This document shows positions 8,422 through 17,319 of a stretch of 64,000 bases of DNA, piece after piece. The DNA is taken from NCBI RefSeq assembly GCF_014192575.1, contig NZ_JACHYC010000002.1, positions 310,001-374,000 on the forward strand, given 5' to 3'. Origin of the DNA: Variovorax sp. Sphag1AA. GTDB lineage: Bacteria; Pseudomonadota; Gammaproteobacteria; Burkholderiales; Burkholderiaceae_C. Numbering within the stretch: position 1 is the first letter of the stretch; each line of letters opens with the position of its first letter. The translations under genes were made by a program, and so were the position numbers. The notes beneath the pieces are model-generated. The model was not told the DNA's origin and made no database searches. It worked only from the letters and a program-made list of their open reading frames with translations.

Positions 8422-9951
8422 GTGCCCGTGGCCGATGCGATGAACACGACCACGCCCGGCGGCCTGCTGCTGGTGCTGTCGGTGCTTTTGCCCTTCGTCG
8501 GCACGATGCTGGGCTTCGTGCTCGGCGGGCGAAACGCCCAGCGCGTCGCGTTGATCACCTTGCTGCTCGGGCTTTGCGTCGCGCTCGGCATTGCCGATGC
8601 GGTCGTGGGTTCCGGCCAGCCCGTGGTGTATCTGCTGGGCGGCTGGACGCCGCCACTCGGCGTGGCGCTGCGCGCCGATGGGCTGTCGGTGGTGATGATC
8701 ATCGCGATCGCGGTGGTGATCGGTGTCATCGGCATCTATGCCTGCGGCGACTTCGGCACGCCCGATGGCGTGCACGAGGCACGGGCGCCCTACACCTTCT
8801 GGCTGCTGCTCCTCGCGGTGTGGGGTTCGCTCAACCTGGTGTTCGTGAGCGGCGATGTGTTCACGCTCTATGTCGCGCTTGAATTGCTCACCTTCGCGGG
8901 CGTGCCGCTGGTGAGTCTCGACGGGCGTGGAGAGACCCTGCAGGCGGCGTTGCGCTATCTGCTCTTCGCGCTGCTCGGGTCGATGTTCTACCTGCTCGGC
9001 GTCTTCCTGCTTTACGGCGCCTACGGCACGCTCGACATCGCATTGCTTGCCCAGGGCATCCGCGCCGAGCCGATCACCTGGACTGCCGCGGTGCTGATGA
9101 CGGTCGGCTTGCTCGCGAAGACCGCGCTCTTCCCGCTGCACCTGTGGTTGCCGCCCGCGCATGCCGGCGCGCCAGCCGCAGCGAGCGCGGTCCTGTCGGC
9201 GCTGGTCATCAAGGGCGGATGGTTCCTGGTCGTGCGCCTGTGGCTCGATGTGTTCGCCGACATCGTCACCCTGCCTTCGGCGCAATTGCTCGCCGCATTG
9301 GGTGCGGCGGCGATCCTGGTCGGCAACGTGGTCGCGCTGCGGCAGGTGCGGCTCAAGCTGCTGATCGCCTATTCGACGGTGGCGCAGATCGGCTACCTGT
9401 TCCTCATGTTCCCGCTGGTCGCGGGCCTGGAAGCCGCGCAGATCGACAGCGCGCCGGCGATCAACGGCGGCATGCTGCAGGCCATCTCGCACGCCACCGC
9501 GAAGGCCGCGATGTTCATGGCCGCAGGACTGATCTATTCGACGCTCGGGCACGACCGCGTGGCCGATCTCCGCGGCGCAGGACGTGCGTTGCCGATGACG
9601 TTGGTGGCCTTCGCGCTCGGCGGTGCGTCGCTGATCGGCCTGCCGCCTTCGGGTGGCTTTCTCGCGAAATGGCTGCTGCTGTCGTCCGCGATCGCGACTG
9701 CGCAGTGGTGGTGGGCGCTGGTGATGCTCGCCGGCGGCCTGCTCACCAGTGCCTACGTGTTCATCGTGGTGGTGCGCGCGATGGCACCTGCCGAACCCGG
9801 CTGGATGCCGAAGAAGGTGGTGCCGCGCTACCAGCAGGTTGCGGTGCTGGTGCTTGCGCTGTGCTCGTTCCTGCTAGGCGTCGCGGCGCTGTGCCCCATC
9901 GATGTGGCGATGATCGGCCGGCCGCTGCTGGTGTGGGTGGAGGGACCATGA
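8422..9951 (+). CDS. mrpD: Na+/H+ antiporter subunit D (NuoM/N-like proton channel), copy 1
   Basis: 509-residue Proton_antipo_M family membrane protein with about 14 helices. GTG start at 8422 directly after the mrpC stop; an in-frame ATG lies at 8440. Residues required for ion translocation in this family are present: a TM5 glutamate (Glu154 in YVALELLTF), a TM7 lysine (Lys233 in LLAKTALFPLHLWLPPAHAGAP) and a TM8 lysine (Lys264). The gene overlaps the next antiporter subunit by 4 bases. It could equally be called the N-terminal MrpA equivalent; the two large subunits cannot be assigned by eye. Confidence 0.88.
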   Translation: MPVADAMNTTTPGGLLLVLSVLLPFVGTMLGFVLGGRNAQRVALITLLLGLCVALGIADAVVGSGQPVVYLLGGWTPPLGVALRADGLSVVMIIAIAVVIGVIGIYACGDFGTPDGVHEARAPYTFWLLLLAVWGSLNLVFVSGDVFTLYVALELLTFAGVPLVSLDGRGETLQAALRYLLFALLGSMFYLLGVFLLYGAYGTLDIALLAQGIRAEPITWTAAVLMTVGLLAKTALFPLHLWLPPAHAGAPAAASAVLSALVIKGGWFLVVRLWLDVFADIVTLPSAQLLAALGAAAILVGNVVALRQVRLKLLIAYSTVAQIGYLFLMFPLVAGLEAAQIDSAPAINGGMLQAISHATAKAAMFMAAGLIYSTLGHDRVADLRGAGRALPMTLVAFALGGASLIGLPPSGGFLAKWLLLSSAIATAQWWWALVMLAGGLLTSAYVFIVVVRAMAPAEPGWMPKKVVPRYQQVAVLVLALCSFLLGVAALCPIDVAMIGRPLLVWVEGP

Positions 9952-11600
9952 TCGCCGCGAGTGCCCTGTTTGCGATCCTGCTCAGTGTGGGCGTGATGGT
10001 GCCGCTCGCGATCGGCTTGCCGCTGGTGCTGCTCGTCGCCTGTGCCTCGAAGCGGCTGCGCCGCCACATGCCGCGCGTCTTCGCGATCGCGCCGGTGCCT
10101 GCCTTGCTCGCCGCGCTGTTCGACGCCGACGCGGGCAGCTTCGAACTGGGCAACGATCTGTTTTCGCTGAGCTTCTCGCTCGACGCGCCCGGCGCGATGC
10201 TGCTTGGCGTGGCGGCGCTGCTGTGGATCCTGTCGGGCCTCTATGCGGCGCGCTTCCTGCGCGACCAGCCCGAGCCCGACGGCTTCATCGTCTGCTGGTT
10301 GATGACCTTGACCGGCTGCGTCGGTGTGTTCCTCGCGGCGGACGTCATCGGCTTCTACTTCCTGCTCGCGGTGCTGAGCGTGGGTGCGAGCGGCCTCGTG
10401 CTGCAGGGCCAGGGGCCGGACGCGATGCGTGCCGGCGCGCTGTACCTCGCGCTCGCGCTGCTGGCGGAGGCCTTCCTGCTCGCGGGCCTGATCCTCATGG
10501 TGAATGCGACACCCGACGGCAGCCTGCTGATCCGCGACGCGGTCGCAGCGTTGCCCGATTCGCCGACGCGCAATCTCACCGTGACCTTGCTGCTCATCGG
10601 GCTCGGCATGAAAGCCGGTCTCGTGCCGCTGCATTTCTGGATGCCGCTCGCCTACACCGCCGCGCCGATTCCGGCTGCGGCAGTGATGAGCGGCGCGGTG
10701 GTCAAGGCGAGCGTGATCGCACTGGTGCGCTTCCTGCCGCTCGAGGTCGCGATGCCGGACTTCGGCCATGCACTCGCGGTGGTCGGTCTCTTCGGTGCGC
10801 TCTACGGCGTGCTGGTCGGCATCACGCAACTCAACCCGAAGACGGTGCTCGCGTATTCGAGCGTGAGCCAGATGGGGTTCGTCGTCGCGGTGATCGGGAT
10901 GGGGCTCGCGGCAGGCGATGCCGCGACACCGATGGCCGCTGCGTTCTACGCGACGCATCACCTGCTGGTGAAGGGCTCGCTTTTCCTCGCGGTGGGCGTC
11001 GTCGCGCTCACCGGCCGGCGACACCTGTGGCCGATGCTCATCCCGGCCGCGGTCATCGCGCTCGGGCTCGGTGGGTTGCCGCTGACGGGCGGATCGCTCG
11101 CCAAGTACGCGGCGAAGGACCTGCTCGGCAGTGGGCTCGCGGGCACGGTGGCCGTCGTGTCGTCGGTCGCCTCGACGCTGCTGATGATCCACTTCACCCG
11201 CCGCCTCGCCGAGAACAGCGCGAGCAATGCAGACGCACGCGCTCCTGGCACGCTCGTCTTCGCGTGGATCGCCATGGCGCTGGCATCGCTGGTCATTCCA
11301 TGGCTGCTTTATGTGGACTTCCCGATCGAAGAATTGCCGAAGGCGCTTGCCCCGGCGGCACTCTGGGATGCGCTGTGGCCGGTGCTGGTCGGCGCGGTGC
11401 TCGCTTTCCTGCTCGACCGCCTCCGCAGCGTGCCGCGCATTCCCGCCGGCGATGTCGGCATCGCGCTGGGTGGCCTCAAGGGCGTGGCCCTTGCGGCAGG
11501 CGCGGGGCTCGAACACGCCGACACCTTCCTGCGGCGCTGGGCAGTGGCCTGCGTCGTGATGCTCGTGGTCTCGCTGCTTTTCGTCTGGGCTCTTCTCTGA
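9948..11600 (+). CDS. Na+/H+ antiporter large subunit, copy 2 (NuoL/M-like), TM5 glutamate replaced
   Basis: 550 residues, Proton_antipo_M family. Conserved TM7-8 region GMKAGLVPLHFWMPLAYTAA carries Lys222, and Lys253 follows in VVKASVIALVRF. A second diagnostic segment is LNPKTVLAYSSVSQMG. Aligned by eye with the upstream paralog (DVFTLYVALELL against DVIGFYFLLAVL), the TM5 glutamate is alanine (Ala141), although Glu174 lies one helix later. This subunit may therefore have altered ion coupling. ATG start overlaps the previous stop, and its own TGA shares bases with the ATG of the outer-membrane lipoprotein (TGATG). Confidence 0.85.
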   Translation: MIAASALFAILLSVGVMVPLAIGLPLVLLVACASKRLRRHMPRVFAIAPVPALLAALFDADAGSFELGNDLFSLSFSLDAPGAMLLGVAALLWILSGLYAARFLRDQPEPDGFIVCWLMTLTGCVGVFLAADVIGFYFLLAVLSVGASGLVLQGQGPDAMRAGALYLALALLAEAFLLAGLILMVNATPDGSLLIRDAVAALPDSPTRNLTVTLLLIGLGMKAGLVPLHFWMPLAYTAAPIPAAAVMSGAVVKASVIALVRFLPLEVAMPDFGHALAVVGLFGALYGVLVGITQLNPKTVLAYSSVSQMGFVVAVIGMGLAAGDAATPMAAAFYATHHLLVKGSLFLAVGVVALTGRRHLWPMLIPAAVIALGLGGLPLTGGSLAKYAAKDLLGSGLAGTVAVVSSVASTLLMIHFTRRLAENSASNADARAPGTLVFAWIAMALASLVIPWLLYVDFPIEELPKALAPAALWDALWPVLVGAVLAFLLDRLRSVPRIPAGDVGIALGGLKGVALAAGAGLEHADTFLRRWAVACVVMLVVSLLFVWALL

Positions 11601-13084
11601 TGTCTGATCCGATGTCCCACTCCACACTCCTTCCCGCGCGTACGCGCATCCGGACGAGCACGGTGGCCGCGCTGGCCGCCCTGGCCGTCGCACTCGGCGG
11701 CTGCACCGTCGGCCCCGACTACAAGCGCCCCGAGGTGCAGGCGCCCGCCGCATGGCGCATCGACTATTCGACCGCCGCCGACGTGGCGAACACCAAATGG
11801 TGGGAGCAGTTCGGCGACCCGGTGCTCAACGAACTCGTCGAAACCGCGCTGCGCGACAACCTCGACGTGCGCGTTGCGGCAGCGCGGATCGACCAGTTCA
11901 TCGGCACGCTGGGCTCGGTGCGCTCGCAGTTCTACCCACAGCTGGCTTACAGCGGTGCGGCGAGCCGCAGCCGTGCGAGCCGCGTCGGGCAGCCTCCGGT
12001 GCCGGAGCCGGCCGATCCGTACTTCACGCTCTACCAGGCGGCGCTCGGCGCGAGCTGGCAGATCGATCTCTTCGGCCGTGTGCGGCGGCTCAGCGAAGCC
12101 GCGCAGTCGCAGGTCTATGCCAGCGAGCAGGCACAGCGCGGCGTGGTACTCACGCTCGTGTCGGGCGTCGCCACGAGCTACATCACGCTGCGCGGGCTCG
12201 ACCGGCAGCGCGAGATCGCAGTGGCGACCGCGGGCAACTTCGGCGAGACGGCGCGCATCTTCGATTTGCGCTTCAAGTCCGGCATCGTCTCGAAGACCGA
12301 AGTAACGCAGGTGCGTTCGCAATGGCAGCAGGCGCTCGCGTCGATCCCGGTGATCGAGCAGCAGATCGCCGCGGTGGAAGGGCGCATCTCGATCCTCCTC
12401 GGGCGCGACCCGGGACCGATCCCGCGCGGCAAGACCATCGACCAGCTGGTCGCGCCGCTGATCCCGGAGGGTCTGCCGTCGAGCCTGCTCGAACGCCGGC
12501 CCGACATCCTGCAGGCGGAGCAGAACCTCGTCGCAGCCAACGCCAGCATTGGCGCGGCGAAGGCGCTGTACTACCCGAGCATCTCGCTGACGGGCCTCTA
12601 CGGCTCCACCAGCACCGCGGCGGGCAGCTTCCTGACCGGTCCTGCGACCGCATGGCAGGCCGCCGCGAGCCTGACCGGGCCGATCTTCACCTTCGGCGCG
12701 ATCGAAGGGCAGGTCCGCTCCGCCGAAGCGCAGAAGGCGCAGGCCGAGCTTGTCTATCAGTCGACCATCCTCAACGCCTTCCGCGACACGAACGACGCAT
12801 TGATCGGCACACAGAAGACCATCGAGGGTGCTGCGCTGCAGCGCGAGCGAGTGATCGCTTTGCGCGAGTTCGCCCGGCTGTCGCGGCTCAAGTTCGAAAG
12901 CGGCCTGATCGGCTATCTCGAAGTGCTGGTGGCCGACACCGAGCTTTTCGCGGCCGAACTCGCACAGGTCGGGCTGATGACCGACCGCTACACCCAAGTG
13001 GTCAACGTCTACCAGGCGATGGGCGGGGGCTGGGTGGATGTCGCCGACTCGATGACGCCACGGCCGGTGGGGTCCGTCAAATAG
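11600..13084 (+). CDS. NodT-family outer-membrane efflux lipoprotein
   Basis: Outer-membrane channel of RND tripartite pumps, 494 residues. A signal sequence ends in lipobox LGGC (Cys35), followed by the hallmark TVGPDYKRPEV and WWEQFGDPVLNELV. Two OEP repeats follow, the second beginning near LLERRPDILQAEQNLVAANASIGAAKALYYPSISL. ATG 11600 shares a base with the antiporter stop; ATG 11612 is an alternative. It is the only channel candidate near the adaptor and RND pump at 1194-5398, so it probably completes that pump despite the seven antiporter genes and one unknown gene between them. Confidence 0.92.
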   Translation: MSDPMSHSTLLPARTRIRTSTVAALAALAVALGGCTVGPDYKRPEVQAPAAWRIDYSTAADVANTKWWEQFGDPVLNELVETALRDNLDVRVAAARIDQFIGTLGSVRSQFYPQLAYSGAASRSRASRVGQPPVPEPADPYFTLYQAALGASWQIDLFGRVRRLSEAAQSQVYASEQAQRGVVLTLVSGVATSYITLRGLDRQREIAVATAGNFGETARIFDLRFKSGIVSKTEVTQVRSQWQQALASIPVIEQQIAAVEGRISILLGRDPGPIPRGKTIDQLVAPLIPEGLPSSLLERRPDILQAEQNLVAANASIGAAKALYYPSISLTGLYGSTSTAAGSFLTGPATAWQAAASLTGPIFTFGAIEGQVRSAEAQKAQAELVYQSTILNAFRDTNDALIGTQKTIEGAALQRERVIALREFARLSRLKFESGLIGYLEVLVADTELFAAELAQVGLMTDRYTQVVNVYQAMGGGWVDVADSMTPRPVGSVK

Positions 13085-13137
13085 ACGCTCAAAAGTAGCA
13101 CTCAAGTTTTCCTGCGGACGGCCGATAGCCCTTGTGC

Positions 13138-13169
13138 GGCAGGCGCTCGCGGATTCCGGCGAGCCTGCC
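13138..13169 (+). terminator. Possible hairpin after the efflux/antiporter operon
   Basis: GGCAG and CTGCC enclose an inner GCTCGC/GCGAGC stem with a two-base bulge and an eight-base loop. No T-run follows, so intrinsic termination is uncertain. It lies between the lipoprotein stop and the next gene's GAGGAG ribosome site. Confidence 0.3.
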
Positions 13170-13184
13170 TCGTGAGGAGCGGGT

Positions 13185-13805
13185 GTGAGTTTGGGAATCG
13201 GAATCGCGGGCGCCGGGGTGCATGCGGCGCTATCGGGCTTCAATGCCTTCGAAGTGCTGGCGACCGCAGGGCCCCTGGCGGGGTTGATCGCTGTCGTGCA
13301 CGTGCGCACGCGGCGACAACGCCAGCGCATGCTGATGGCCGAAGCGGCGTGCCGCGCCACCCGGACGGTCTTCGTCGACGTGCCGGGCACGGGCGTGAAC
13401 GGGCCTGATTCCGTCAGCTTCGAGCTCACGCCGCAGCTGCTTGGATGGCTTTCGGCGGCCCAGAGCGGCGCGTTGGCCGGCATGGACACGCCCGACGCCG
13501 TGATGCTCGCGTTCGACGTCGGCGCCACCTGGCTCGGGCCGGAGGGCGATGTGCAGCCGCACAGCCAGCTCGTCGCGACGCGCGAGCGCTTCTATGTCCG
13601 CTGGGTCGAAACCCGCTGCCACAGTGCGGACATCTCCCTGCAGGCGATGCTTGACGCGCACAGGAGCCTGCCGGAGGGCGAGCCGCTGCATTGCGCGATG
13701 GACGGCAAGTTCCGGACTGCGCCGCCACGCCGGCTGCGTGCGCCTTCCATGCCGGTGGCCCCGAAGACCTTCTACTGGGTGCGCGCCGGCGGCGGCGAGC
13801 AGTGA
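13185..13805 (+). CDS. Hypothetical protein with N-terminal hydrophobic segment
   Basis: Not recognised. 206 residues, GTG start at 13185 six bases after GAGGAG. An N-terminal Gly/Ala-rich hydrophobic stretch of about 40 residues (HAALSGFNAFEVLATAGPLAGL) could anchor it or be a weak membrane helix. It is followed by RTRRQRQR, consistent with a cytoplasmic remainder. The C-terminal half contains FYVRWVETRCHSADIS and no catalytic motif I can name. It stands alone between the efflux operon and the dehydrogenase gene. Confidence 0.7.
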   Translation: MSLGIGIAGAGVHAALSGFNAFEVLATAGPLAGLIAVVHVRTRRQRQRMLMAEAACRATRTVFVDVPGTGVNGPDSVSFELTPQLLGWLSAAQSGALAGMDTPDAVMLAFDVGATWLGPEGDVQPHSQLVATRERFYVRWVETRCHSADISLQAMLDAHRSLPEGEPLHCAMDGKFRTAPPRRLRAPSMPVAPKTFYWVRAGGGEQ

Positions 13806-13883
13806 CCCGCGTCGGGCAGGCCCTCTCCAAACAGCGCTAGGATGCGCGGTGCGTCCGGCGCCGCCTGCGGTGGCGCGGCCTCA

Positions 13884-13909
13884 GCCGGGTTCGATTCGCT
13901 CGAACCGGC
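13884..13909 (+). other. Hairpin in the leader of the dehydrogenase gene
   Basis: A perfect seven-base stem GGTTCGA/TCGAACC with loop TTCGC is extended by GCCG/GGC with one bulged G. It lies 30 bases upstream of the aldehyde dehydrogenase start. It looks superficially like a tRNA T-arm, but no acceptor stem or other arms surround it. Terminator, leader structure or operator are all possible. Confidence 0.3.
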
Positions 13910-13939
13910 ACACCCCTCTCACCGATTCAAGGACCCAGC

Positions 13940-15385
13940 ATGACTTCAGCCAGTTATCCCGACACGCGCCTGCTCATCGACAACGAATGGTGCGACGCCG
14001 TCAGTGGCAAGACTTTGGATGTGATCAATCCCGCGACCGGCAAGCCGATCGGCAAGGTCGCCCACGCGGGCATCGCCGACCTCGACCGTGCGCTGGACGC
14101 GGCGCAGCGCGGTTTCCAGGCCTGGCGCAAGGTGCCGGCCAACGAGCGCGCAGCGATCATGCGCAAGGCGGCCGGCCTGGTGCGCGAGCGCGCCGCCGAC
14201 ATCGCCCGCGTGCTCACGCAAGAGCAGGGCAAGCCCTTCGTCGAAGCGCGCGGCGAAGTCCTGGCCGGTGCGGACATCATCGAATGGTTCGCCGACGAAG
14301 GCCGCCGCGTCTATGGCCGGATCGTGCCGTCGCGCAACCTGAACGCGCAGCAACTCGTCATCAAGGAGCCGGTCGGCCCGGTGGCGGCTTTCACGCCGTG
14401 GAACTTCCCGATCAACCAGATCGTGCGCAAGCTCGGCGCGGCGCTCGCGAGCGGCTGCTCCTTCCTGGTGAAGGCGCCTGAAGAGACGCCCGCATCGCCG
14501 GCCGCGCTGCTGCAGGCCTTCGTCGACGCCGGTGTGCCGAAGGGCACCGTCGGTCTGGTGTTCGGCGACCCGGCCGAGATCTCCAGCTACCTCATTCCCC
14601 ACCCGATCATCCGCAAGGTGACCTTCACCGGCTCCACGCCGGTCGGCAAGCAGCTCGCCGCGATGGCCGGCGCGCACATGAAGCGCGCCACCATGGAGCT
14701 GGGTGGCCATGCCCCCGTGATCGTGGCCGAGGACGCCGACGTCGAACTCGCGGTCAAGGCCTCGGGCGGCGCCAAGTTCCGCAACGCCGGCCAGGTCTGC
14801 ATCTCGCCGACCCGCTTCCTGGTTCACAACAGCATTCGCGACGCCTTCGCGAAGGCGATGGTGAAGCACGCTGAAAGCCTGAAGGTCGGCGACGGCCTTG
14901 CAGAAGGCACCACGCTCGGCCCGTTGGCCAACGCACGCCGCCTGACCGCGATGGCCAAGGTGATCGACGACGCCCGCGCCACCGGCGCGACCATCGCGAC
15001 TGGCGGCGAGCGCGTGGGCTCCGAGGGCAATTTCTTCGCGCCGACCGTGCTGACCAATGTGTCGCTCGAATCCGATGTGTTCAACAACGAACCCTTCGGC
15101 CCGATCGCGGCCATTCGCGGCTTCGACAAGATCGAAGAAGCCATCGCCGAAGCCAACCGCCTGCCGTACGGCCTGGCCGGCTATGCCTACACGCAGTCGA
15201 TCAAGAACCTGCACCTGTTGTCGCATCAGCTCGAAGTGGGCATGCTGTGGGTCAACCAGCCGGCGACGCCGACACCTGAAATGCCCTTTGGCGGCGTGAA
15301 GGACTCGGGCTACGGTTCCGAAGGCGGACCCGAAGCCATGGAGGCCTACCTGGTCACCAAGGCAGTGTCGATCACGGCGGTCTGA
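13940..15385 (+). CDS. NAD(P)-dependent succinate-semialdehyde dehydrogenase family protein
   Basis: Aldehyde dehydrogenase superfamily enzyme of 481 residues, oxidising an aldehyde to the acid in the cytoplasm. Catalytic residues are present: Asn155 in TPWNF, general base Glu253 in MELGGHAP and nucleophile Cys287 in [11 protein letters not shown]. The cofactor-binding GSTPVGKQL loop is also present. The overall pattern resembles GabD-like enzymes, but the CISPTR sequence after the cysteine differs from the CVCANR of classical GabD, so the substrate is uncertain. No gabT or related transaminase is adjacent. A short AAGGA site precedes the ATG. Confidence 0.88.
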   Translation: MTSASYPDTRLLIDNEWCDAVSGKTLDVINPATGKPIGKVAHAGIADLDRALDAAQRGFQAWRKVPANERAAIMRKAAGLVRERAADIARVLTQEQGKPFVEARGEVLAGADIIEWFADEGRRVYGRIVPSRNLNAQQLVIKEPVGPVAAFTPWNFPINQIVRKLGAALASGCSFLVKAPEETPASPAALLQAFVDAGVPKGTVGLVFGDPAEISSYLIPHPIIRKVTFTGSTPVGKQLAAMAGAHMKRATMELGGHAPVIVAEDADVELAVKASGGAKFRNAGQVCISPTRFLVHNSIRDAFAKAMVKHAESLKVGDGLAEGTTLGPLANARRLTAMAKVIDDARATGATIATGGERVGSEGNFFAPTVLTNVSLESDVFNNEPFGPIAAIRGFDKIEEAIAEANRLPYGLAGYAYTQSIKNLHLLSHQLEVGMLWVNQPATPTPEMPFGGVKDSGYGSEGGPEAMEAYLVTKAVSITAV

Positions 15386-15402
15386 CACTTCGGGACGGAG
15401 GG

Positions 15403-15467
15403 GCCCGCGCTCTTGCACGGCGCGCGGGCTCGTTCCGCTCCGACAGAAGCAGGCGGCACCCGCCTGC
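15403..15467 (+). terminator. Two consecutive GC-rich hairpins downstream of the dehydrogenase
   Basis: The first stem pairs GCCCGCGC (15403-15410) with GCGCGGGC (15422-15429). The second is a perfect GCAGGCGG-CAC-CCGCCTGC hairpin (15449-15467). Neither is followed by a long T-run. Placement between two same-strand genes suggests transcription termination or attenuation. Confidence 0.4.
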
Positions 15468-15507
15468 GCGCCGAGCTCCCTGCCGTGCGGAAAGAATGCC
15501 TTTCATC

Positions 15508-16389
15508 ATGAAGCACTCGATATTCCGCCGCCTGGCGCTCTGGCTGTTCATTCTTTTCGTACCGGCCGCGGCGCTGGCCGCCTCGCAGGCACTCGGCAGT
15601 GCCGAGGCGCTGCAGGCCAAGCACGCCGCAGTCAAGCCGCAACTTGCGGAGAACGTTTTCGGGCGCCCCCTGGCACTTGAATCCAAGGAATCGTCCGCGC
15701 AACTGAGCGGCAGCATCTTCGCGGTCCTGAACCATCCTTTCAGCGAGGTGAGCGCCTCGTTGAGTCAGCCGGCGGTCTGGTGCGACGTGCTGATGCTGCA
15801 CCTGAACACCAAGTACTGCGCCGTGCGTCCATCGGGCAATGCCACGCAGCTCGACGTCGCAGAGGGCCGCAAGTTCGACCAGCCGCTGTCGCAAGCACAG
15901 CGCATCTATTTCGACTGGCATCCGCCGAAGGTCTCGGCGGACTACCTCGCCGTGTCGCTGACGGCGGAGACGGGGCCGATGTCGACGCGCGACTACGACA
16001 TCGACCTTGAAGCCACACCGCTCCCGGACGGCAAGACCTTCATCCATCTCGGGTACTCCTACGCCTACGGCACCGCTGCGCGGATCGCGATGTCGGCCTA
16101 TCTCAAGACGCTCGGTGCCGACAAGGTCGGCTTCACTTCCAGCGGCAAGGATGCGCAGGACCAGCCGCAATACATCGGCGGCATGCTCGGCGTCGTCGAG
16201 CGCAACACCATGCGCTACTACCTCGCGATCGACGCCTACCTGGAGCGGCCCGCCAAGGCCCAGCTGGCCGAGCGCCTTGCCCTGTGGTTCGACAGCACCG
16301 AGCGTTACGCACGCCAGTTGCACGAGGTCGAGAAGCAGGACTACCTCTCGATGAAGCGGAATGAATACAAACGAATGAGCTCCGAGTAG
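15508..16389 (+). CDS. Secreted or periplasmic hypothetical protein
   Basis: Not recognised. About 293 residues. I chose ATG 15508 because it gives a textbook signal peptide (MKHSIFRRLALWLFILFVPAAALA) with GGAAAGA eleven bases upstream; ATG 15496 is four codons earlier in frame. The mature part has mixed alpha/beta character, no lipobox and no repeated motif. It contains NTKYCAVRPSGNA, SADYLAVSLTAETGPMSTRDYDID and a Tyr-rich C-terminal stretch. Export to the periplasm is the only property that can be supported. Confidence 0.75.
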   Translation: MKHSIFRRLALWLFILFVPAAALAASQALGSAEALQAKHAAVKPQLAENVFGRPLALESKESSAQLSGSIFAVLNHPFSEVSASLSQPAVWCDVLMLHLNTKYCAVRPSGNATQLDVAEGRKFDQPLSQAQRIYFDWHPPKVSADYLAVSLTAETGPMSTRDYDIDLEATPLPDGKTFIHLGYSYAYGTAARIAMSAYLKTLGADKVGFTSSGKDAQDQPQYIGGMLGVVERNTMRYYLAIDAYLERPAKAQLAERLALWFDSTERYARQLHEVEKQDYLSMKRNEYKRMSSE

Positions 16390-16429
16390 CCTTCGCGCGC
16401 GAACTGCTGGAAATCCCTAGGAATCACCC

Positions 16430-16480
16430 TTGCGTAATTTTCAGATACACATGTATCCTGATGTGTCTGAAAGGAGGGTG
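16430..16480 (+). promoter_or_regulatory. Putative promoter with overlapping inverted repeats and strong ribosome site
   Basis: TTGCGT at 16430 and TATCCT at 16454 form a weak -35/-10 pair with 18-base spacing. Two overlapping inverted repeats cover the -10: GATACA-CA-TGTATC (16444-16457) and ACACAT-N8-ATGTGT (16447-16466). The block ends at AAGGAGG (16471-16477). The arrangement suits an operator occluding the promoter, or an RNA hairpin just ahead of the ribosome site. Confidence 0.4.
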
Positions 16481-16485
16481 ACCTC

Positions 16486-16821
16486 TTGGACCTCGATTTC
16501 CATCTTCACAAGATCCAGGCGCTGAGCCCCAAGGCCGCCAAGATCGCACTACGCACGCTGGATCGCGATCCGCGTGTTCCCACGGAATGGGTGACTGCGC
16601 TGCGTCCGGCGCTGGTCGATCGCAGCGGGGATTCGCCCTCGTTCGGCGGCACCGACTGGATGACCCTCGCCGCGATCGAACGGCCGGGCATACGCAAACT
16701 CACCGAACGCTTCGAGAGCCGCGAACAACGGCATGCGCGGCTCTGGGTTCTGAGCCTGCGCAGTGCCTCGAAGCGTCACGATCGCGCGTCGTCCGACGAA
16801 GGCACCTACGGCGGGCTCTGA
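16486..16821 (+). CDS. Small hypothetical protein
   Basis: 111 residues, not recognised. TTG start at 16486 with AAGGAGG eight bases upstream, one of the best ribosome sites in the window. Contains PRVPTEWVTALRPALVDRSGD and WMTLAAIERPGIRKLTERF and is rich in Arg and Ser near the end. No signal peptide or membrane helix. Preceded by an unusual pair of inverted repeats, so its expression may be tightly controlled. Confidence 0.6.
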   Translation: MDLDFHLHKIQALSPKAAKIALRTLDRDPRVPTEWVTALRPALVDRSGDSPSFGGTDWMTLAAIERPGIRKLTERFESREQRHARLWVLSLRSASKRHDRASSDEGTYGGL

Positions 16822-16832
16822 CCCCGCCGCGG

Positions 16833-17216
16833 CTACCTCGCCGCCTTGTGCGCGCCGCGCGAGGACTTGAGCAGCGCACTGCGGCTGCTTCGCAATTCAT
16901 CGAGCTGCTTGATCTGTGCCGGGCAATCCGCCGGTGCGGCCACGAGCACGAACGGACTGCGGCGCAGGGCGGTGATGGTCTTCTCGACATCGGCGGGCGG
17001 CCGGTTCTTCGAGACCAGGCCGGCGGCGACTGCGGCCTTTGACTGGTTGAAGAACGCCTTCTCGTAGGCGGGTGTGCCGCAGCGCGCGGCGACCACGCGG
17101 TAGTCCGCTTCCTGCTGCTCAGGGGACAGGCTCGCGACCGCCTCCGCGTTCGCCGTCAACGGCACTGCGATGGCCACGGCGGTGAGAAGCGACTCGATCT
17201 CGAAACGTGTCTTCAT
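16833..17216 (-). CDS. Small periplasmic hypothetical protein
   Basis: 127 residues with an N-terminal signal peptide (MKTRFEIESLLTAVAIAVPLTANA). GGGAGG lies six bases upstream of the start on the minus strand. Two cysteines in the mature part (RCGTPAYE and ADCPAQIK) could form a disulfide. Helical, with no family recognised. Convergent with the preceding plus-strand gene, with an 11-base gap. Confidence 0.65.
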   Translation of the reverse strand: MKTRFEIESLLTAVAIAVPLTANAEAVASLSPEQQEADYRVVAARCGTPAYEKAFFNQSKAAVAAGLVSKNRPPADVEKTITALRRSPFVLVAAPADCPAQIKQLDELRSSRSALLKSSRGAHKAAR

Positions 17217-17319
17217 ACGGGCCTCCCTGCCTCGATACGCTGGTTGCGCGATTCATCGTAAGGCGCGCTCGACGCACTGCGCTATCGCACTTGTGAACTA
17301 TTGCGCCTAAAGTGTTGGC

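Noticed and set aside
13884..13909. tRNA-like T-arm (GGTTCGA stem) upstream of the dehydrogenase
   Set aside because: No acceptor, D or anticodon arms can be folded around it; kept only as a hairpin.
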